A stretch of 55,747 nucleotides of DNA from Gloeocapsa sp. DLM2.Bin57 (GTDB lineage: Bacteria > Cyanobacteriota > Cyanobacteriia > Cyanobacteriales > Gloeocapsaceae), in contig RECR01000044.1 of assembly GCA_007693955.1 (NCBI GenBank), positions 1 to 55,747 of the forward strand, in the 5' to 3' direction. The notes under the pieces are model-generated. The model was given only the letters and a program-made list of their open reading frames with translations. It was not told where the DNA came from and ran no database searches. Positions 17,984 through 26,843 of this stretch are shown piece after piece. How positions within the stretch are numbered: the first letter of the stretch is position 1; the number at the start of each line of letters is the position of its first letter. The position numbers and the translations under genes are program-made.

Positions 17984-19651
17984 ATGTCTATTTTCAGTAA
18001 AACAACTGCTATTTTAGCTTCTTTTGTTTCAGGTTTAGTATTAAATACAGTTACAGCAACATCTACTGTCGCTGCTGAAGATATCTTGTTTCTCTATACT
18101 CCCGTCAGACTCTCCTTGAGTATCGACTCTTTAACAGAATTTGCCGAATCTGGGACAATTAATCCTGATTTGGACTTTTATCTCAGGTTAGCTGATGCTA
18201 CAGAAGAGGAAACAATCGCTTTTCAAGAAAGACTCAATCAAAGCATAAAAGTAGATCCAGTTCGTTTGTCTCGTCTTTTAAATAGTCGTCTCGGAGAAGA
18301 TTTTCTCTCACGTTTAGGACATATTATCAATATCCAGGGAGGTAGTAACGGTAAATTTCCTCTTCGTGGTGCATTAATCAACGCTGCTTTTGATCCTGAA
18401 GGTCTAAGTTTCATCGGGTTTTTACGTGAACTTCCTGTCAATATTGAGATTAACGTTCGGGAATTACAAGATATGGTCGATCGCATTAATACTGTTGTTG
18501 ACGCCACTATCTTATTTAGTGAAGAAATAATCAGATTAGCCTCACAAGAAATCCAGATGACACCTACTGTTGATTATAGTCAACTTCCTGACCTTACTCA
18601 ACCCGGGGAGTACAGAGTAACTCAAGAAACCTGGATGCTTACTGATCCTAGTCGCGATCGCTCTTTCCGCGTTTTAGTTTACTATCCCCAAGGTGAATTA
18701 AATCCCGATACCCCTGTAGTCATTATTTCTCATGGTTTAGGATCACCCCCAGAAGATTTTGGCTGGATAGCTACTTATTTAGCTTCTTATGGTTATTTAG
18801 TGGCTATTCCCCAACATCGAGGTAGTGATTTTACTCAAGTAGAAAATTTACTTGATGGTTTGACGCGATCGCTACCCATCACTGAAGAATTTGTCGATCG
18901 CCCACTTGATATTAGTTTTGTCCTTGACGAACTCGAAAAACGCAACCAAAGTCAATTCAACGGTAAATTAGAACTAACTAGAGTCGGACTATTTGGTCAT
19001 TCCTTTGGTGGTTACAATATTTTAGCTTTAGCAGGAGCTACTATTGATTTTAACCATCTTGAGCAAGAATGTGATTTAACTAGAATGACTGGTAATACTT
19101 CTTTATTGTTACAATGTAGAGCCTTAGAATTAGACAGAAAAGAATATAACTTTCAAGATGAGCGTATAGCTGCGGTATATGCTGCTAATCCCGTTAATAG
19201 TGCTGTTTTTGGTCCGTCAGGATTAGCTAAAATCTCTGTTCCTGTGTTTATCGCAGCTGGTAATTTTGACCCCGCTACACCTTTTATCTTTGAACAAGTG
19301 AGTTCTTTTCCTTGGTTAACCACCGACAAGAAGTATTTACTCTTACAAGAAGGACAAGCTCATGTTGATTTTTCTAAAATAGATGCTGATTTTAACAATC
19401 TCATTCAAGCTCATATCAATATTACCCTACCCCCACCTGAATTATTACATAAATATACTAGGGCTACAACATTGGCTTTTTTGCAAAGACACCTTGTAGG
19501 TGATGCTGAATACGAAGTTTTTCTACAATCTGCTTATTTAGACTATTTAAGCACTAATCAACCATTTAGAGCTTATCTGATTACCAGAGCATCTTCTGAG
19601 GAGTTAAATGAGGGTATTGAACAATTTAAACGAGAAAGAGGAATTAGATAA
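17984..19651 (+). CDS. Secreted alpha/beta hydrolase with DUF1400 domain
   Basis: 555 residues. A signal peptide (about 1-31, …TATSTVAAED) is followed by the DUF1400 region common in cyanobacteria (ILFLYTPVRLSLSIDSLTEFAESG), then a dienelactone-hydrolase/PAF-acetylhydrolase-like alpha/beta hydrolase from about 205. The oxyanion segment is PVVIISHGLGSPPEDFGWIA; the nucleophile Ser is in GHSFGGYN (near residue 336). The acid is probably the Asp in AAGNFDPATP and the His in QEGQAHVDF. The substrate is unknown; an esterase or lipase acting in periplasm or outside is expected. It is monocistronic, followed by a repeat-rich gap. Confidence 0.88.
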   Translation: MSIFSKTTAILASFVSGLVLNTVTATSTVAAEDILFLYTPVRLSLSIDSLTEFAESGTINPDLDFYLRLADATEEETIAFQERLNQSIKVDPVRLSRLLNSRLGEDFLSRLGHIINIQGGSNGKFPLRGALINAAFDPEGLSFIGFLRELPVNIEINVRELQDMVDRINTVVDATILFSEEIIRLASQEIQMTPTVDYSQLPDLTQPGEYRVTQETWMLTDPSRDRSFRVLVYYPQGELNPDTPVVIISHGLGSPPEDFGWIATYLASYGYLVAIPQHRGSDFTQVENLLDGLTRSLPITEEFVDRPLDISFVLDELEKRNQSQFNGKLELTRVGLFGHSFGGYNILALAGATIDFNHLEQECDLTRMTGNTSLLLQCRALELDRKEYNFQDERIAAVYAANPVNSAVFGPSGLAKISVPVFIAAGNFDPATPFIFEQVSSFPWLTTDKKYLLLQEGQAHVDFSKIDADFNNLIQAHINITLPPPELLHKYTRATTLAFLQRHLVGDAEYEVFLQSAYLDYLSTNQPFRAYLITRASSEELNEGIEQFKRERGIR

Positions 19652-19764
19652 TTGCGAAAGTGTGGGGAGATGGAGAGATGGGGAGACGGGGAATGAAGAA
19701 TGTAGAACGAGTGAATGTGCGAAAAAATAATTAATTCTTAATTCTTAATTCGCGCATTCAGAAT
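19652..19764. repeat. Low-complexity intergenic sequence
   Basis: Purine-rich units resembling GGGGAGAT/GGGGAGAC (19667-19693) and repeated TTAATTC units (19731-19751). Similar GGGGGGAGTGTGGGAAGAATGAAG text recurs at 37288-37312. No open frame or RNA was found. Confidence 0.6.
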
Positions 19765-19813
19765 AACCCCTAACCCCTAAAACCTAATACCTAAAACCTA
19801 AAACCTAACCCCT
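19765..19813. repeat. Seven tandem heptamers, AANNCCT (STRR-like)
   Basis: Exactly seven consecutive 7-base units: AACCCCT twice, AAAACCT, AATACCT, AAAACCT twice and AACCCCT. This is the kind of short tandem heptanucleotide repeat known from cyanobacterial intergenic DNA. A second array of three units lies at 47736-47756. Confidence 0.9.
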
Positions 19814-19826
19814 GTCAAATAATTCT

Positions 19827-19856
19827 TTGGCAAAATGCCACTTATTGTGCTAAAAT
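19827..19856 (+). promoter_or_regulatory. Promoter of tRNA-Cys
   Basis: TTGGCA (19827-19832) and TAAAAT (19851-19856) are separated by 18 bases, a good match to a sigma-70 type promoter. Transcription would begin a few bases later, about 10 bases before the tRNA. Confidence 0.6.
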
Positions 19857-19874
19857 AGAAAAGCTAGAAAAAAT

Positions 19875-19946
19875 GGCGGCATGGCCAAGTGGTAAGGCAG
19901 AGGACTGCAAATCCTTTATCCCCCAGTTCGAATCTGGGTGCCGCCT
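19875..19946 (+). tRNA. tRNA-Cys (anticodon GCA)
   Basis: A 72-base cloverleaf. The acceptor stem GGCGGCA (19875-19881) pairs perfectly with TGCCGCC (19939-19945), followed by discriminator T, as required for tRNA-Cys. The anticodon loop is ACTGCAAAT with GCA at its centre. The T arm contains GTTCGAATC. CCA is not encoded. The gene for its charging enzyme, cysS, is also in this window (53385-54812) but is not linked to it. Confidence 0.97.
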
Positions 19947-19976
19947 TTAAAAAAATCTAAAGTTTGACATAAAATC

Positions 19977-20672
19977 ATGAAAAATAACGATTGTGGAGTT
20001 TTTTATGTTGCAGCAGGTCAAAAATACGTTGATGAAGCTTGTAACTCAGCAGTCAGTTTAAAACAAATTAATTCTGCTTTAAAAATATCAATAGCTTGCA
20101 ATATCAAACCATCGCAACAGGAATTGTTTGACCAGATTATTTTAGTTAATGAAATCGTTGCCTGTAGAAATGAAGGTTTACTATTTAAAACTAAATATCT
20201 ATACAGATTATCTCCTTATCAGAAAACTCTGTTTGTTGATACTGATACCTTTTTTGTCAATGATATTGAGTCGGGATTTAGTATTTTAGACTATTTTGAT
20301 GTATCTATGACTTTAGATCCTCCTGATACCTATTATCCTTCTTTACCTTCAGGAGAGAGAATTGATTGTAAACCTGTAAATACTGGAGTTATCTTTTTTA
20401 AGAAAAATGAGGTTAATGATTACTTTTTTCAAGAATGGTTGAAAATTTATTCTGAAAAATTAGCTAAAAATCCTCAAATTCGAGAAAGTGATCAAACATC
20501 ATGCACACAAGCTTTAATGTATTCTCAGACCAGATTTTATCCACTATCTACTGAATGGAATACTAGATTCTGTTTTATTAATACTTTACAAGAACCTGCT
20601 AAGATTTTACACGCTTATTCTGGTAATATAAAAAAATTGCTAGACTCATTAACAAAGATGCTAACAAATTAA
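19977..20672 (+). CDS. Glycosyltransferase-like protein, 3' end frameshifted
   Basis: 231 residues as read. It looks like a GT-A (GT8 or nucleotide-diphospho-sugar transferase type) enzyme: N-terminal FYVAAGQKYVDEACNSAVSLK, the metal-binding DTD in LFVDTDTFFVNDI, and a conserved VNTGVIFFKKN segment. This type transfers a sugar from a nucleotide donor to an unknown acceptor. After the A7 run at 20630-20636 the reading frame diverges and stops at 20672. The frame shifted by one base continues with a natural-looking 45-residue tail to 20773, so the gene appears to have lost one A, or to be read by slippage. It starts 30 bases after tRNA-Cys. Confidence 0.7.
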   Translation: MKNNDCGVFYVAAGQKYVDEACNSAVSLKQINSALKISIACNIKPSQQELFDQIILVNEIVACRNEGLLFKTKYLYRLSPYQKTLFVDTDTFFVNDIESGFSILDYFDVSMTLDPPDTYYPSLPSGERIDCKPVNTGVIFFKKNEVNDYFFQEWLKIYSEKLAKNPQIRESDQTSCTQALMYSQTRFYPLSTEWNTRFCFINTLQEPAKILHAYSGNIKKLLDSLTKMLTN

Positions 20673-20773
20673 GAGCATGGATACCTCATTCAAGGAGATG
20701 TATTGTTTTTCGTCCTTATACTTGGAGACATACATTAGGTAAAATAAAGGATACAATTAAGAATATAATTTAA
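20636..20773 (+). pseudogene. Out-of-frame C-terminal part of the glycosyltransferase-like gene
   Basis: From base 20636, the frame one base off from the upstream gene encodes 45 residues (starting IARLINKDANKLRAW, then IPHSRRCIVFRPYTW) and ends in TAA at 20773. One extra A in the preceding A7 run would join it to the main frame, giving a protein of about 277 residues. The natural stop would then lie 19 bases before the oxoprolinase start. Confidence 0.7.
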
Positions 20774-20792
20774 ATTATTTTTCTCAAAAATT

Positions 20793-23700
20793 ATGACTAC
20801 AGGTTGGGAATTTTGGATAGATCGCGGTGGTACTTTTACAGATATTGTCGCTAAAAGTCCCGATGGTAAAATAATCGTCAAAAAACTCCTCTCAGAAAAC
20901 CCCCAACAATATTCAGACGCACCCCAAGAGGGAATTAGACGTATCCTAGGGATATCTCCCACAGAAACTATACCCTCTGAAGCGATCGCCGAGATTAAAA
21001 TGGGGACAACTGTAGCTACTAATGCTTTATTAGAAAAAAAAGGAGAAGCAACGGTATTAGTTATCACCAAAGGGTTTAAAGATGCTTTACGGATAGCTTA
21101 CCAGAATCGCCCCGATTTATTCGCCCGAGAAATAATCTTACCAGAAATGCTCTACAGTAAGGTTATTGAAGTAGAAGAACGCTACAGCGCTACAGGAGAA
21201 GAATTAATACCTGTTAATCGAGAACAAATAAGCAAAGATTTAACCTTAGCTTATCAAGAAGGGTTCAGAAGTTGCGCCATAGTCTTACTACACGCTTATC
21301 GTTATAGTCAACACGAAGAAATCATCGCAGCGATCGCCCGTCAACTCAATTTTACTCAAGTATCAGTCTCACACAAAGTTAGTCCTCTTATTAAACTAGT
21401 CACCAGAGGAGACACTACCGTAGTCGATGCTTATCTCTCACCAATTTTACAACGTTACATTGACCAGTTTATCAGTAATTTAGGCAAAGATACAGAAGAT
21501 AAACTGTTATTTATGCAGTCTAATGGAGGTTTAGTAGCAGCTAAAAACTTCCAAGGAAAAGATAGTATTCTCTCAGGACCTGCAGGAGGTATAGTAGGAG
21601 CAGTAAAAACTAGTCTTTTAGCGGGTTATAACAAAATAGTTACCTTTGATATGGGGGGAACTTCCACAGACGTTGGTCACTACGCAGGAGAATATGAACG
21701 TAGTTTAGCAAACCTGGTAGCAGGAGTGCGTATGTGCACTCCCATGATGTCTATTCACACCGTAGCAGCAGGTGGAGGATCTTTAGTCTATTATGAAGGA
21801 GGACGTTATCGGGTAGGTCCTGCTTCAGCGGGGGCTAATCCAGGTCCTGCAGCTTATGGAAAAGGTGGACCTTTGACTATTACTGATTGTAACGTAATGG
21901 TGGGAAAACTGCAACCCGAATTTTTTCCACAGGTATTAGGAAAAGAAGGAAACTCCCCCCTAGACGTAGCTATAGTTAAAGAAAAATTTAAACAACTTGT
22001 AGAAGAGATTGGCGATAATCGCAATGAAGAAGAAATAGCTTCAGGATTCTTGGCGATCGCTGTAGCTAAAATGGCGAATGCGATCAAAAAAATCTCTCTC
22101 GAAAAAGGATATGATTTATCGGAATATACCCTCTGTAGTTTTGGGGCAGCAGGAGGACAACACGCTTGTTTAATTGCTTCAGCATTAGGAATACCAGAAA
22201 TAGTCATTCATCCCTATGGGGGAGTACTCTCAGCTTATGGAATTGGGTTAGCCGACATTCGGGTATTGCGAGAAAAAACCATCGAAGCTCCCTTATCTCC
22301 TGCAATCTTACCAGAATTAGAGTCAGTTTGGGCAAATCTTCTAGCAGAAGCAACCACAGAATTAAATCAACAAGGTGGTGGTAGTCAAACTAGAGAAACT
22401 ATCCTCAGAATCCATCTCAAATACGAGGGTACAGATTCAGCCTTAATAGTTAATTTTACTAGCCTAGCAGCAGCTAAAGCCAAATTTTTAGCAGAATATC
22501 AACAACGTTACGGTTTTACCATTCCCGATAAACCCTTAGTAGTAGAAGCAGTATCTCTAGAGTTAATCTATCCTAACGATTCTGTAGCTATCTCGGAGTT
22601 AAATACAGAAACGAGCAAAAGTTCAACCCCAGAAACAATAGTAAAAGTATATACCGCTAACCGTTGGTACGATACCCCAGTTTATCTACGAGAAAAATTA
22701 GCACCAGGAGTGGAAATAACAGGACCTGCTTTAATTATTGAAGCTACGGGGACTAATATGGTTGAACCAGGATGGGAAGCGCAAATCAATCCCCAACAGT
22801 ATTTAATTTTAGGTAAGACTCAGGATAATCAACAATTAAAGGTAACTAGTAATCATCTCTCTACACCTGATCCAGTGTGGTTAGAAATCTTTAATAATCT
22901 CTTTCGGGCGATCGCTGAACAAATGGGGACTACCCTACAAAATACCAGTTATTCAGTCAACATCAAAGAAAGATTAGACTTTTCTTGTGCTATCTTTGAT
23001 AGTAGAGGACAATTAGTCGCTAATGCACCTCATATACCCGTCCATCTTGGTTCAATGAGTGAGAGTATCTCCAGTTTAATCCAAACTCAAGGAGATCATC
23101 TCCAACCAGGGGACGTTTACTTACTCAATAATCCCTATAATGGGGGAACTCATTTACCAGATCTCACCGTCATTACCCCAGTTTTTTTAGAGAATAATTC
23201 CCCAGATTTTTATGTAGCTTCCCGAGGACATCACGCTGATATAGGTGGTATAACACCTGGTTCTATGCCACCAACTAGCACTAACATAACCGAAGAAGGG
23301 GTATTAATCGACCATTTCCCACTAGTTAAAGCGGGAATTTGGCAAGAACAAGAATTAAGAGAGCTTCTAACCCATCATCCCTACCCTGTACGCAATCTCA
23401 AGCAAAATATCGCCGATTTACAAGCCCAAATAGCAGCTAATCAAAAAGGTGTACAAGAACTGCAAAAATTAGTACAACATTATGGGTTAGAAATGGTTAA
23501 AGCTTATATGCAGCATATCCAAGCTAACGCGGCTGAATGTGTGCGCAAGGCGATCGCCCAACTTAACAACGGCGAATTTAGTTGTCAATTAGATAATGGT
23601 GCGCAAATTAAAGTAAACATAGAGATTAATCAAAGCGATCGCACCGCTAAAATTGACTTTACAGGGACATCACCTCAATTACCAGATAATTTTAATGCAC

Positions 23701-24407
23701 CAACAGCAGTATGTAAAGCAGCCGTACTCTACGTATTTAGAACCTTAGTTAATGATGATATACCCCTCAACAGCGGTTGTCTCGAACCCCTAGAGATCAT
23801 TATTCCCGAACAGAGTATGTTAAACCCCCAATATCCCGCAGCTGTAGTCGCAGGAAATGTAGAAACCTCCCAGATTATTACCGATTGTCTCTATGGTGCA
23901 TTAAAAGCGATGGCAGCTTCTCAGGGAACAATGAATAATTTTACCTTTGGAGATGACCAGTATCAATATTATGAGACCATTTGTGGAGGATCAGGAGCAG
24001 GACCTCATTTTGCAGGTACAGACGCCATACACAGCCATATGACCAATTCTCGTCTCACAGATCCCGAAGTGTTAGAATTACGTTTTCCTGTACTAGTAGA
24101 GAGTTTTAGCATTCGTCCCCATAGTGGTGGTCAAGGGCTTTATAATGGTGGTAATGGGGTAATTCGTCGTCTCCGCTTCTTACGCTCAATGACAGGGGGT
24201 ATTCTTTCTAGTCGTCGTGTTATCCCATCTTTTGGTCTTGAAGGTGGTAATCCTGGTTTAACAGGACATAACTACTTAGAGCGCTCAGATGGTACTGTAG
24301 AAGAATTAGTAGGTACAACTATAATCACCATCAATCAAGGAGATGTTGTCGTCATCGCAACCCCTGGTGGTGGTGGTTGGGGTGGGTTGACAAGTTCAAC
24401 CTACTAA
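20793..24407 (+). CDS. 5-oxoprolinase (HyuA-HyuB fused type)
   Basis: 1204 residues, the full length of the eukaryote-like ATP-dependent 5-oxoprolinase that opens 5-oxo-L-proline to glutamate in glutathione turnover. Hydantoinase A-type N-terminal domain (about 5-195, FWIDRGGTFTDIVAKSPDGK), the HyuA core (about 200-510, with VTFDMGGTSTDVGHYAGEYE and AAGGGSLVYYEGGRYRVGP), a linker domain to about 670, and the HyuB half (about 690-1195, PVHLGSMSESI, LNNPYNGGTHLPDLTVITP, FYVASRGHHADIGGITPGSMPP). The fusion argues for oxoprolinase over hydantoinase, whose halves are usually separate. Its end overlaps the convergent dus gene by 12 bases. Confidence 0.9.
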   Translation: MTTGWEFWIDRGGTFTDIVAKSPDGKIIVKKLLSENPQQYSDAPQEGIRRILGISPTETIPSEAIAEIKMGTTVATNALLEKKGEATVLVITKGFKDALRIAYQNRPDLFAREIILPEMLYSKVIEVEERYSATGEELIPVNREQISKDLTLAYQEGFRSCAIVLLHAYRYSQHEEIIAAIARQLNFTQVSVSHKVSPLIKLVTRGDTTVVDAYLSPILQRYIDQFISNLGKDTEDKLLFMQSNGGLVAAKNFQGKDSILSGPAGGIVGAVKTSLLAGYNKIVTFDMGGTSTDVGHYAGEYERSLANLVAGVRMCTPMMSIHTVAAGGGSLVYYEGGRYRVGPASAGANPGPAAYGKGGPLTITDCNVMVGKLQPEFFPQVLGKEGNSPLDVAIVKEKFKQLVEEIGDNRNEEEIASGFLAIAVAKMANAIKKISLEKGYDLSEYTLCSFGAAGGQHACLIASALGIPEIVIHPYGGVLSAYGIGLADIRVLREKTIEAPLSPAILPELESVWANLLAEATTELNQQGGGSQTRETILRIHLKYEGTDSALIVNFTSLAAAKAKFLAEYQQRYGFTIPDKPLVVEAVSLELIYPNDSVAISELNTETSKSSTPETIVKVYTANRWYDTPVYLREKLAPGVEITGPALIIEATGTNMVEPGWEAQINPQQYLILGKTQDNQQLKVTSNHLSTPDPVWLEIFNNLFRAIAEQMGTTLQNTSYSVNIKERLDFSCAIFDSRGQLVANAPHIPVHLGSMSESISSLIQTQGDHLQPGDVYLLNNPYNGGTHLPDLTVITPVFLENNSPDFYVASRGHHADIGGITPGSMPPTSTNITEEGVLIDHFPLVKAGIWQEQELRELLTHHPYPVRNLKQNIADLQAQIAANQKGVQELQKLVQHYGLEMVKAYMQHIQANAAECVRKAIAQLNNGEFSCQLDNGAQIKVNIEINQSDRTAKIDFTGTSPQLPDNFNAPTAVCKAAVLYVFRTLVNDDIPLNSGCLEPLEIIIPEQSMLNPQYPAAVVAGNVETSQIITDCLYGALKAMAASQGTMNNFTFGDDQYQYYETICGGSGAGPHFAGTDAIHSHMTNSRLTDPEVLELRFPVLVESFSIRPHSGGQGLYNGGNGVIRRLRFLRSMTGGILSSRRVIPSFGLEGGNPGLTGHNYLERSDGTVEELVGTTIITINQGDVVVIATPGGGGWGGLTSSTY

Positions 24408-25379
24408 AGCAATCCTAACATAAGTTAAAGCTTGGATAATAACATTTTGATTAGCACCCTCAAGATGAGCATTTTCGGTAATGTATCGTTTCCAAGCTTT
24501 ACTACCTGGTGTACCAGTAAATAAATTAAGTAAATGACGCGTAATGGAATTAAGTCTAACACCCCTATGGAGTTGGGATTCAATATAGGGTAACATCTCA
24601 GCTGCTACCTGTTGACGGGTGGGAATAGAGAAGCTATCACCGTAGATTTCCCCATCTACCCTAGCTAAAAGATAAGGATTATCATAAACTGCTCTCCCAA
24701 TCATGACAGCATCTACTGCTTGTAAATGTTCTTGAATAGCTGAAAATTGGGTAATTCCTCCGTTAATTTCAATCGACAAATGGGGAAATTCTTCTTTGAG
24801 ATGATAGACTAAATCATAACGTAAAGGAGGAATAGTACGGTTTTCTTTAGGACTTAAACCCTTTAACCAAGCTTTACGCGCGTGGATTGTCAAGCGATCG
24901 CAACCTTCTTGAGCAACAATTTGCACAAATTTAACTAAATCTTGGTAACTATCGCGATCATCTACACCAATACGATGTTTAACCGTTACGGGAATGGTGA
25001 CAGCTTGTTTCATCTCCCTAACTGCTTTAGCTACTAAAGGAGGATCTAACATTAAACAAGCACCAAAATTACCTTTTTGGACTCTAGGACTAGGACAACC
25101 GACGTTAAGGTTTACTTGATCATAACCCCAATCTTGAGCAATTCTAGCACATTCAGCTAATTCTGTTGGGTTATCTCCTCCTAATTGTAAGACTAAAGGT
25201 TTTTCTGCGGGAGAATAGTCTAAAAGCTTAGAGCGATCGCCATTAAGAATCGCTCCAGTAGTAATCATTTCTGTGTATAGTAAAGTATAGCGAGTAATCA
25301 AGCGCACCAAATAACGAAAATGGCGATCACTGCGATCCATCATTGGTGCAACGCTAACTAAATTGGATAGGATAGTCAT
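24396..25379 (-). CDS. dusA: tRNA-dihydrouridine synthase, DusA type
   Basis: 327 residues; an FMN enzyme reducing uridine at positions 20/20a in the D-loop of tRNA. FMN-barrel marks: VSVAPMMDRSDRHFRYL at the N-terminus, YTEMITTGAIL, LQLGGDNP, and QVNLNVGCPSPRVQKGNFGACLM with the catalytic Cys in FGACLM. VKHRIGVDD, LTIHARKAWLKGLSPKENR and IEINGGI are typical of the DusA branch. The C-terminal helical domain (LFTGTPGSKAWKRYI) is complete. The start at 25379 is 26 bases from the divergent EbsA-like gene, which must share the short promoter gap. Confidence 0.93.
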   Translation of the reverse strand: MTILSNLVSVAPMMDRSDRHFRYLVRLITRYTLLYTEMITTGAILNGDRSKLLDYSPAEKPLVLQLGGDNPTELAECARIAQDWGYDQVNLNVGCPSPRVQKGNFGACLMLDPPLVAKAVREMKQAVTIPVTVKHRIGVDDRDSYQDLVKFVQIVAQEGCDRLTIHARKAWLKGLSPKENRTIPPLRYDLVYHLKEEFPHLSIEINGGITQFSAIQEHLQAVDAVMIGRAVYDNPYLLARVDGEIYGDSFSIPTRQQVAAEMLPYIESQLHRGVRLNSITRHLLNLFTGTPGSKAWKRYITENAHLEGANQNVIIQALTYVRIALVG

Positions 25380-25405
25380 CGTATAATCATTTTTAATTTT
25401 CAGTT

Positions 25406-25795
25406 ATGGCTACTAATCTTAAACAACTTAGACCAGCTAGTAAATCAGATGTCATTATGTATATGCCTTATTATTCCAAAGACAAACACAGGGTATTACC
25501 TTTGGCTATAAGTCTTTATCAACAAGGCAATTTAGAAGGAGAACGTCAAATCGAAGGAGGTGACAACATTACTTTTGTCGCTTCTTGGGGAGTATCTTCT
25601 ATACCGTCAGAATTCACTCGCTGCGCTTTACAATTTGAAAGAGATGCAGAGTTTCGTTATGAAATGACTATAGAAAATTCCGAACTCGTTGACCATCTGA
25701 TTGATATGATAATAAATTATGATCGGACTCGTCTAGTGGACTTTCCTCGTAATTTTTATAGAAAATTACTAAATTTTGTGGATGAAAAAGCTTAA
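25406..25795 (+). CDS. ebsA: Type IV pilus biogenesis protein EbsA-like
   Basis: 129 residues. The N-terminal VIMYMPYYSKDKHRVLPLAISLYQQGNLEGERQIEGG and the C-terminal FPRNFYRKLLNF match my recollection of the cyanobacterial EbsA family, a small protein that works with Hfq and PilB in type IV pilus assembly and in biofilm self-suppression in Synechococcus. It has no membrane helix or known catalytic motif and is near the usual length. The family call rests on memory of the sequence, so check it. Its last bases overlap the start of the next gene by 14, suggesting translational coupling with the phosphotransacetylase-like protein. Confidence 0.6.
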   Translation: MATNLKQLRPASKSDVIMYMPYYSKDKHRVLPLAISLYQQGNLEGERQIEGGDNITFVASWGVSSIPSEFTRCALQFERDAEFRYEMTIENSELVDHLIDMIINYDRTRLVDFPRNFYRKLLNFVDEKA

Positions 25796-26843
25796 AAAAA
25801 CCAAAAACTATCTAATCGTTGCCTCAACAGAAGCCTATAGTGGTAAATCAGCTACAATATTAGGTCTAGGTGAACAACTCAAACAACAAGGTTTAGCCAT
25901 CGGTTACGCTAAACCAATCGGTATAGAAAAAACAGCCGATCAAGAAGCAGATCTTAATTTAATCGCTGAACAATTAACCTTACCAACAGAAGCTATTTCT
26001 CCTCCCGTTATCTTTCTCTCTCGGGAAAATGTCGCTGATGTTGTTGCTAAAAAAGATACCACTAATTACCCTGAACAAATGCAAAGTATTCTAGAGCAAA
26101 ATTCAGGGGAGTTAGTAATGATCGAAGGACCTGGAAATCTTTGGGAAGGGGGAGTATTCCATCTGTCTGTACCCCAAATGGCTAATTTTATCGAAGCATC
26201 GGTTTTATTAGTAGCAGCTTATCGACGTTTAGGTTTAGTAGATATTTTACTCAAAGCTAAACAAGATTTAGGAGAGTCTCTCCTAGGGGTAATTATCAAC
26301 GATATACCTATTGCGGAAATGGAAAGAGTCAGTGAAGTTATCGAACCATTTTTAGCAGAACAAGGGATAGAGATTTTAGGATTAATACCTAGAAGTGAAC
26401 TACTACGCAGTATTAGCGTTAGAGAAATCAAAAAACAATTAGCAGCAGAAGTACTCTGTCGTAGCGATCGCCTCGATTTAATGGTAGAAAGTCTGGCGAT
26501 TGGGGCTATGAATGTTAACTCGGCTATGGAGTATTTCCGTAAATGGAAAAATATGGCTATAGTAACAGGTGCAGATCGCGCTGATGTCCAACTCGCCGCC
26601 CTAGAAAGTTCTACTCATTGTTTAATTCTCACAGGTCAAGGGGCCCCTCAACCTTTTGTACTTAGTCGTGCTGAAGACTTAGAAATACCAATTTTATCAG
26701 TAAATCTAGATACTTTAACTACTGTTGAAATAATAGATAGTATATTTGGTCGGGTCAGAGTCTCTGAACCAATCAAGGTACAATGTATTCAAGAACTAAT
26801 GAATCAACATTTCGCTATTGATAGACTCCTAGACAAATTATGA
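25782..26843 (+). CDS. BioD-like P-loop protein with DRTGG domain
   Basis: 353 residues from ATG 25782 (a TTG at 25776 is less likely). The N-terminal half is a dethiobiotin-synthetase-like P-loop domain: STEAYSGKSATILGLGEQL is the nucleotide loop, MIEGPGNLWEGGVFHLSV the next strand and IINDIPIAEMERV another. The C-terminal part (about 215-320) is the DRTGG domain (NSAMEYFRKWKNMAIVTGADRADVQLAALE), seen at the N-terminus of large phosphotransacetylases, but the catalytic Pta domain is absent. It is therefore a regulatory or nucleotide-sensing protein rather than a Pta. It is coupled to the EbsA-like gene before it and overlaps the next gene by 4 bases. Confidence 0.8.
   Translation: MKKLKKTKNYLIVASTEAYSGKSATILGLGEQLKQQGLAIGYAKPIGIEKTADQEADLNLIAEQLTLPTEAISPPVIFLSRENVADVVAKKDTTNYPEQMQSILEQNSGELVMIEGPGNLWEGGVFHLSVPQMANFIEASVLLVAAYRRLGLVDILLKAKQDLGESLLGVIINDIPIAEMERVSEVIEPFLAEQGIEILGLIPRSELLRSISVREIKKQLAAEVLCRSDRLDLMVESLAIGAMNVNSAMEYFRKWKNMAIVTGADRADVQLAALESSTHCLILTGQGAPQPFVLSRAEDLEIPILSVNLDTLTTVEIIDSIFGRVRVSEPIKVQCIQELMNQHFAIDRLLDKL

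Noticed and set aside
19652-19813. CRISPR array
   Set aside because: The repeats are 7-base tandem units with no spacers.
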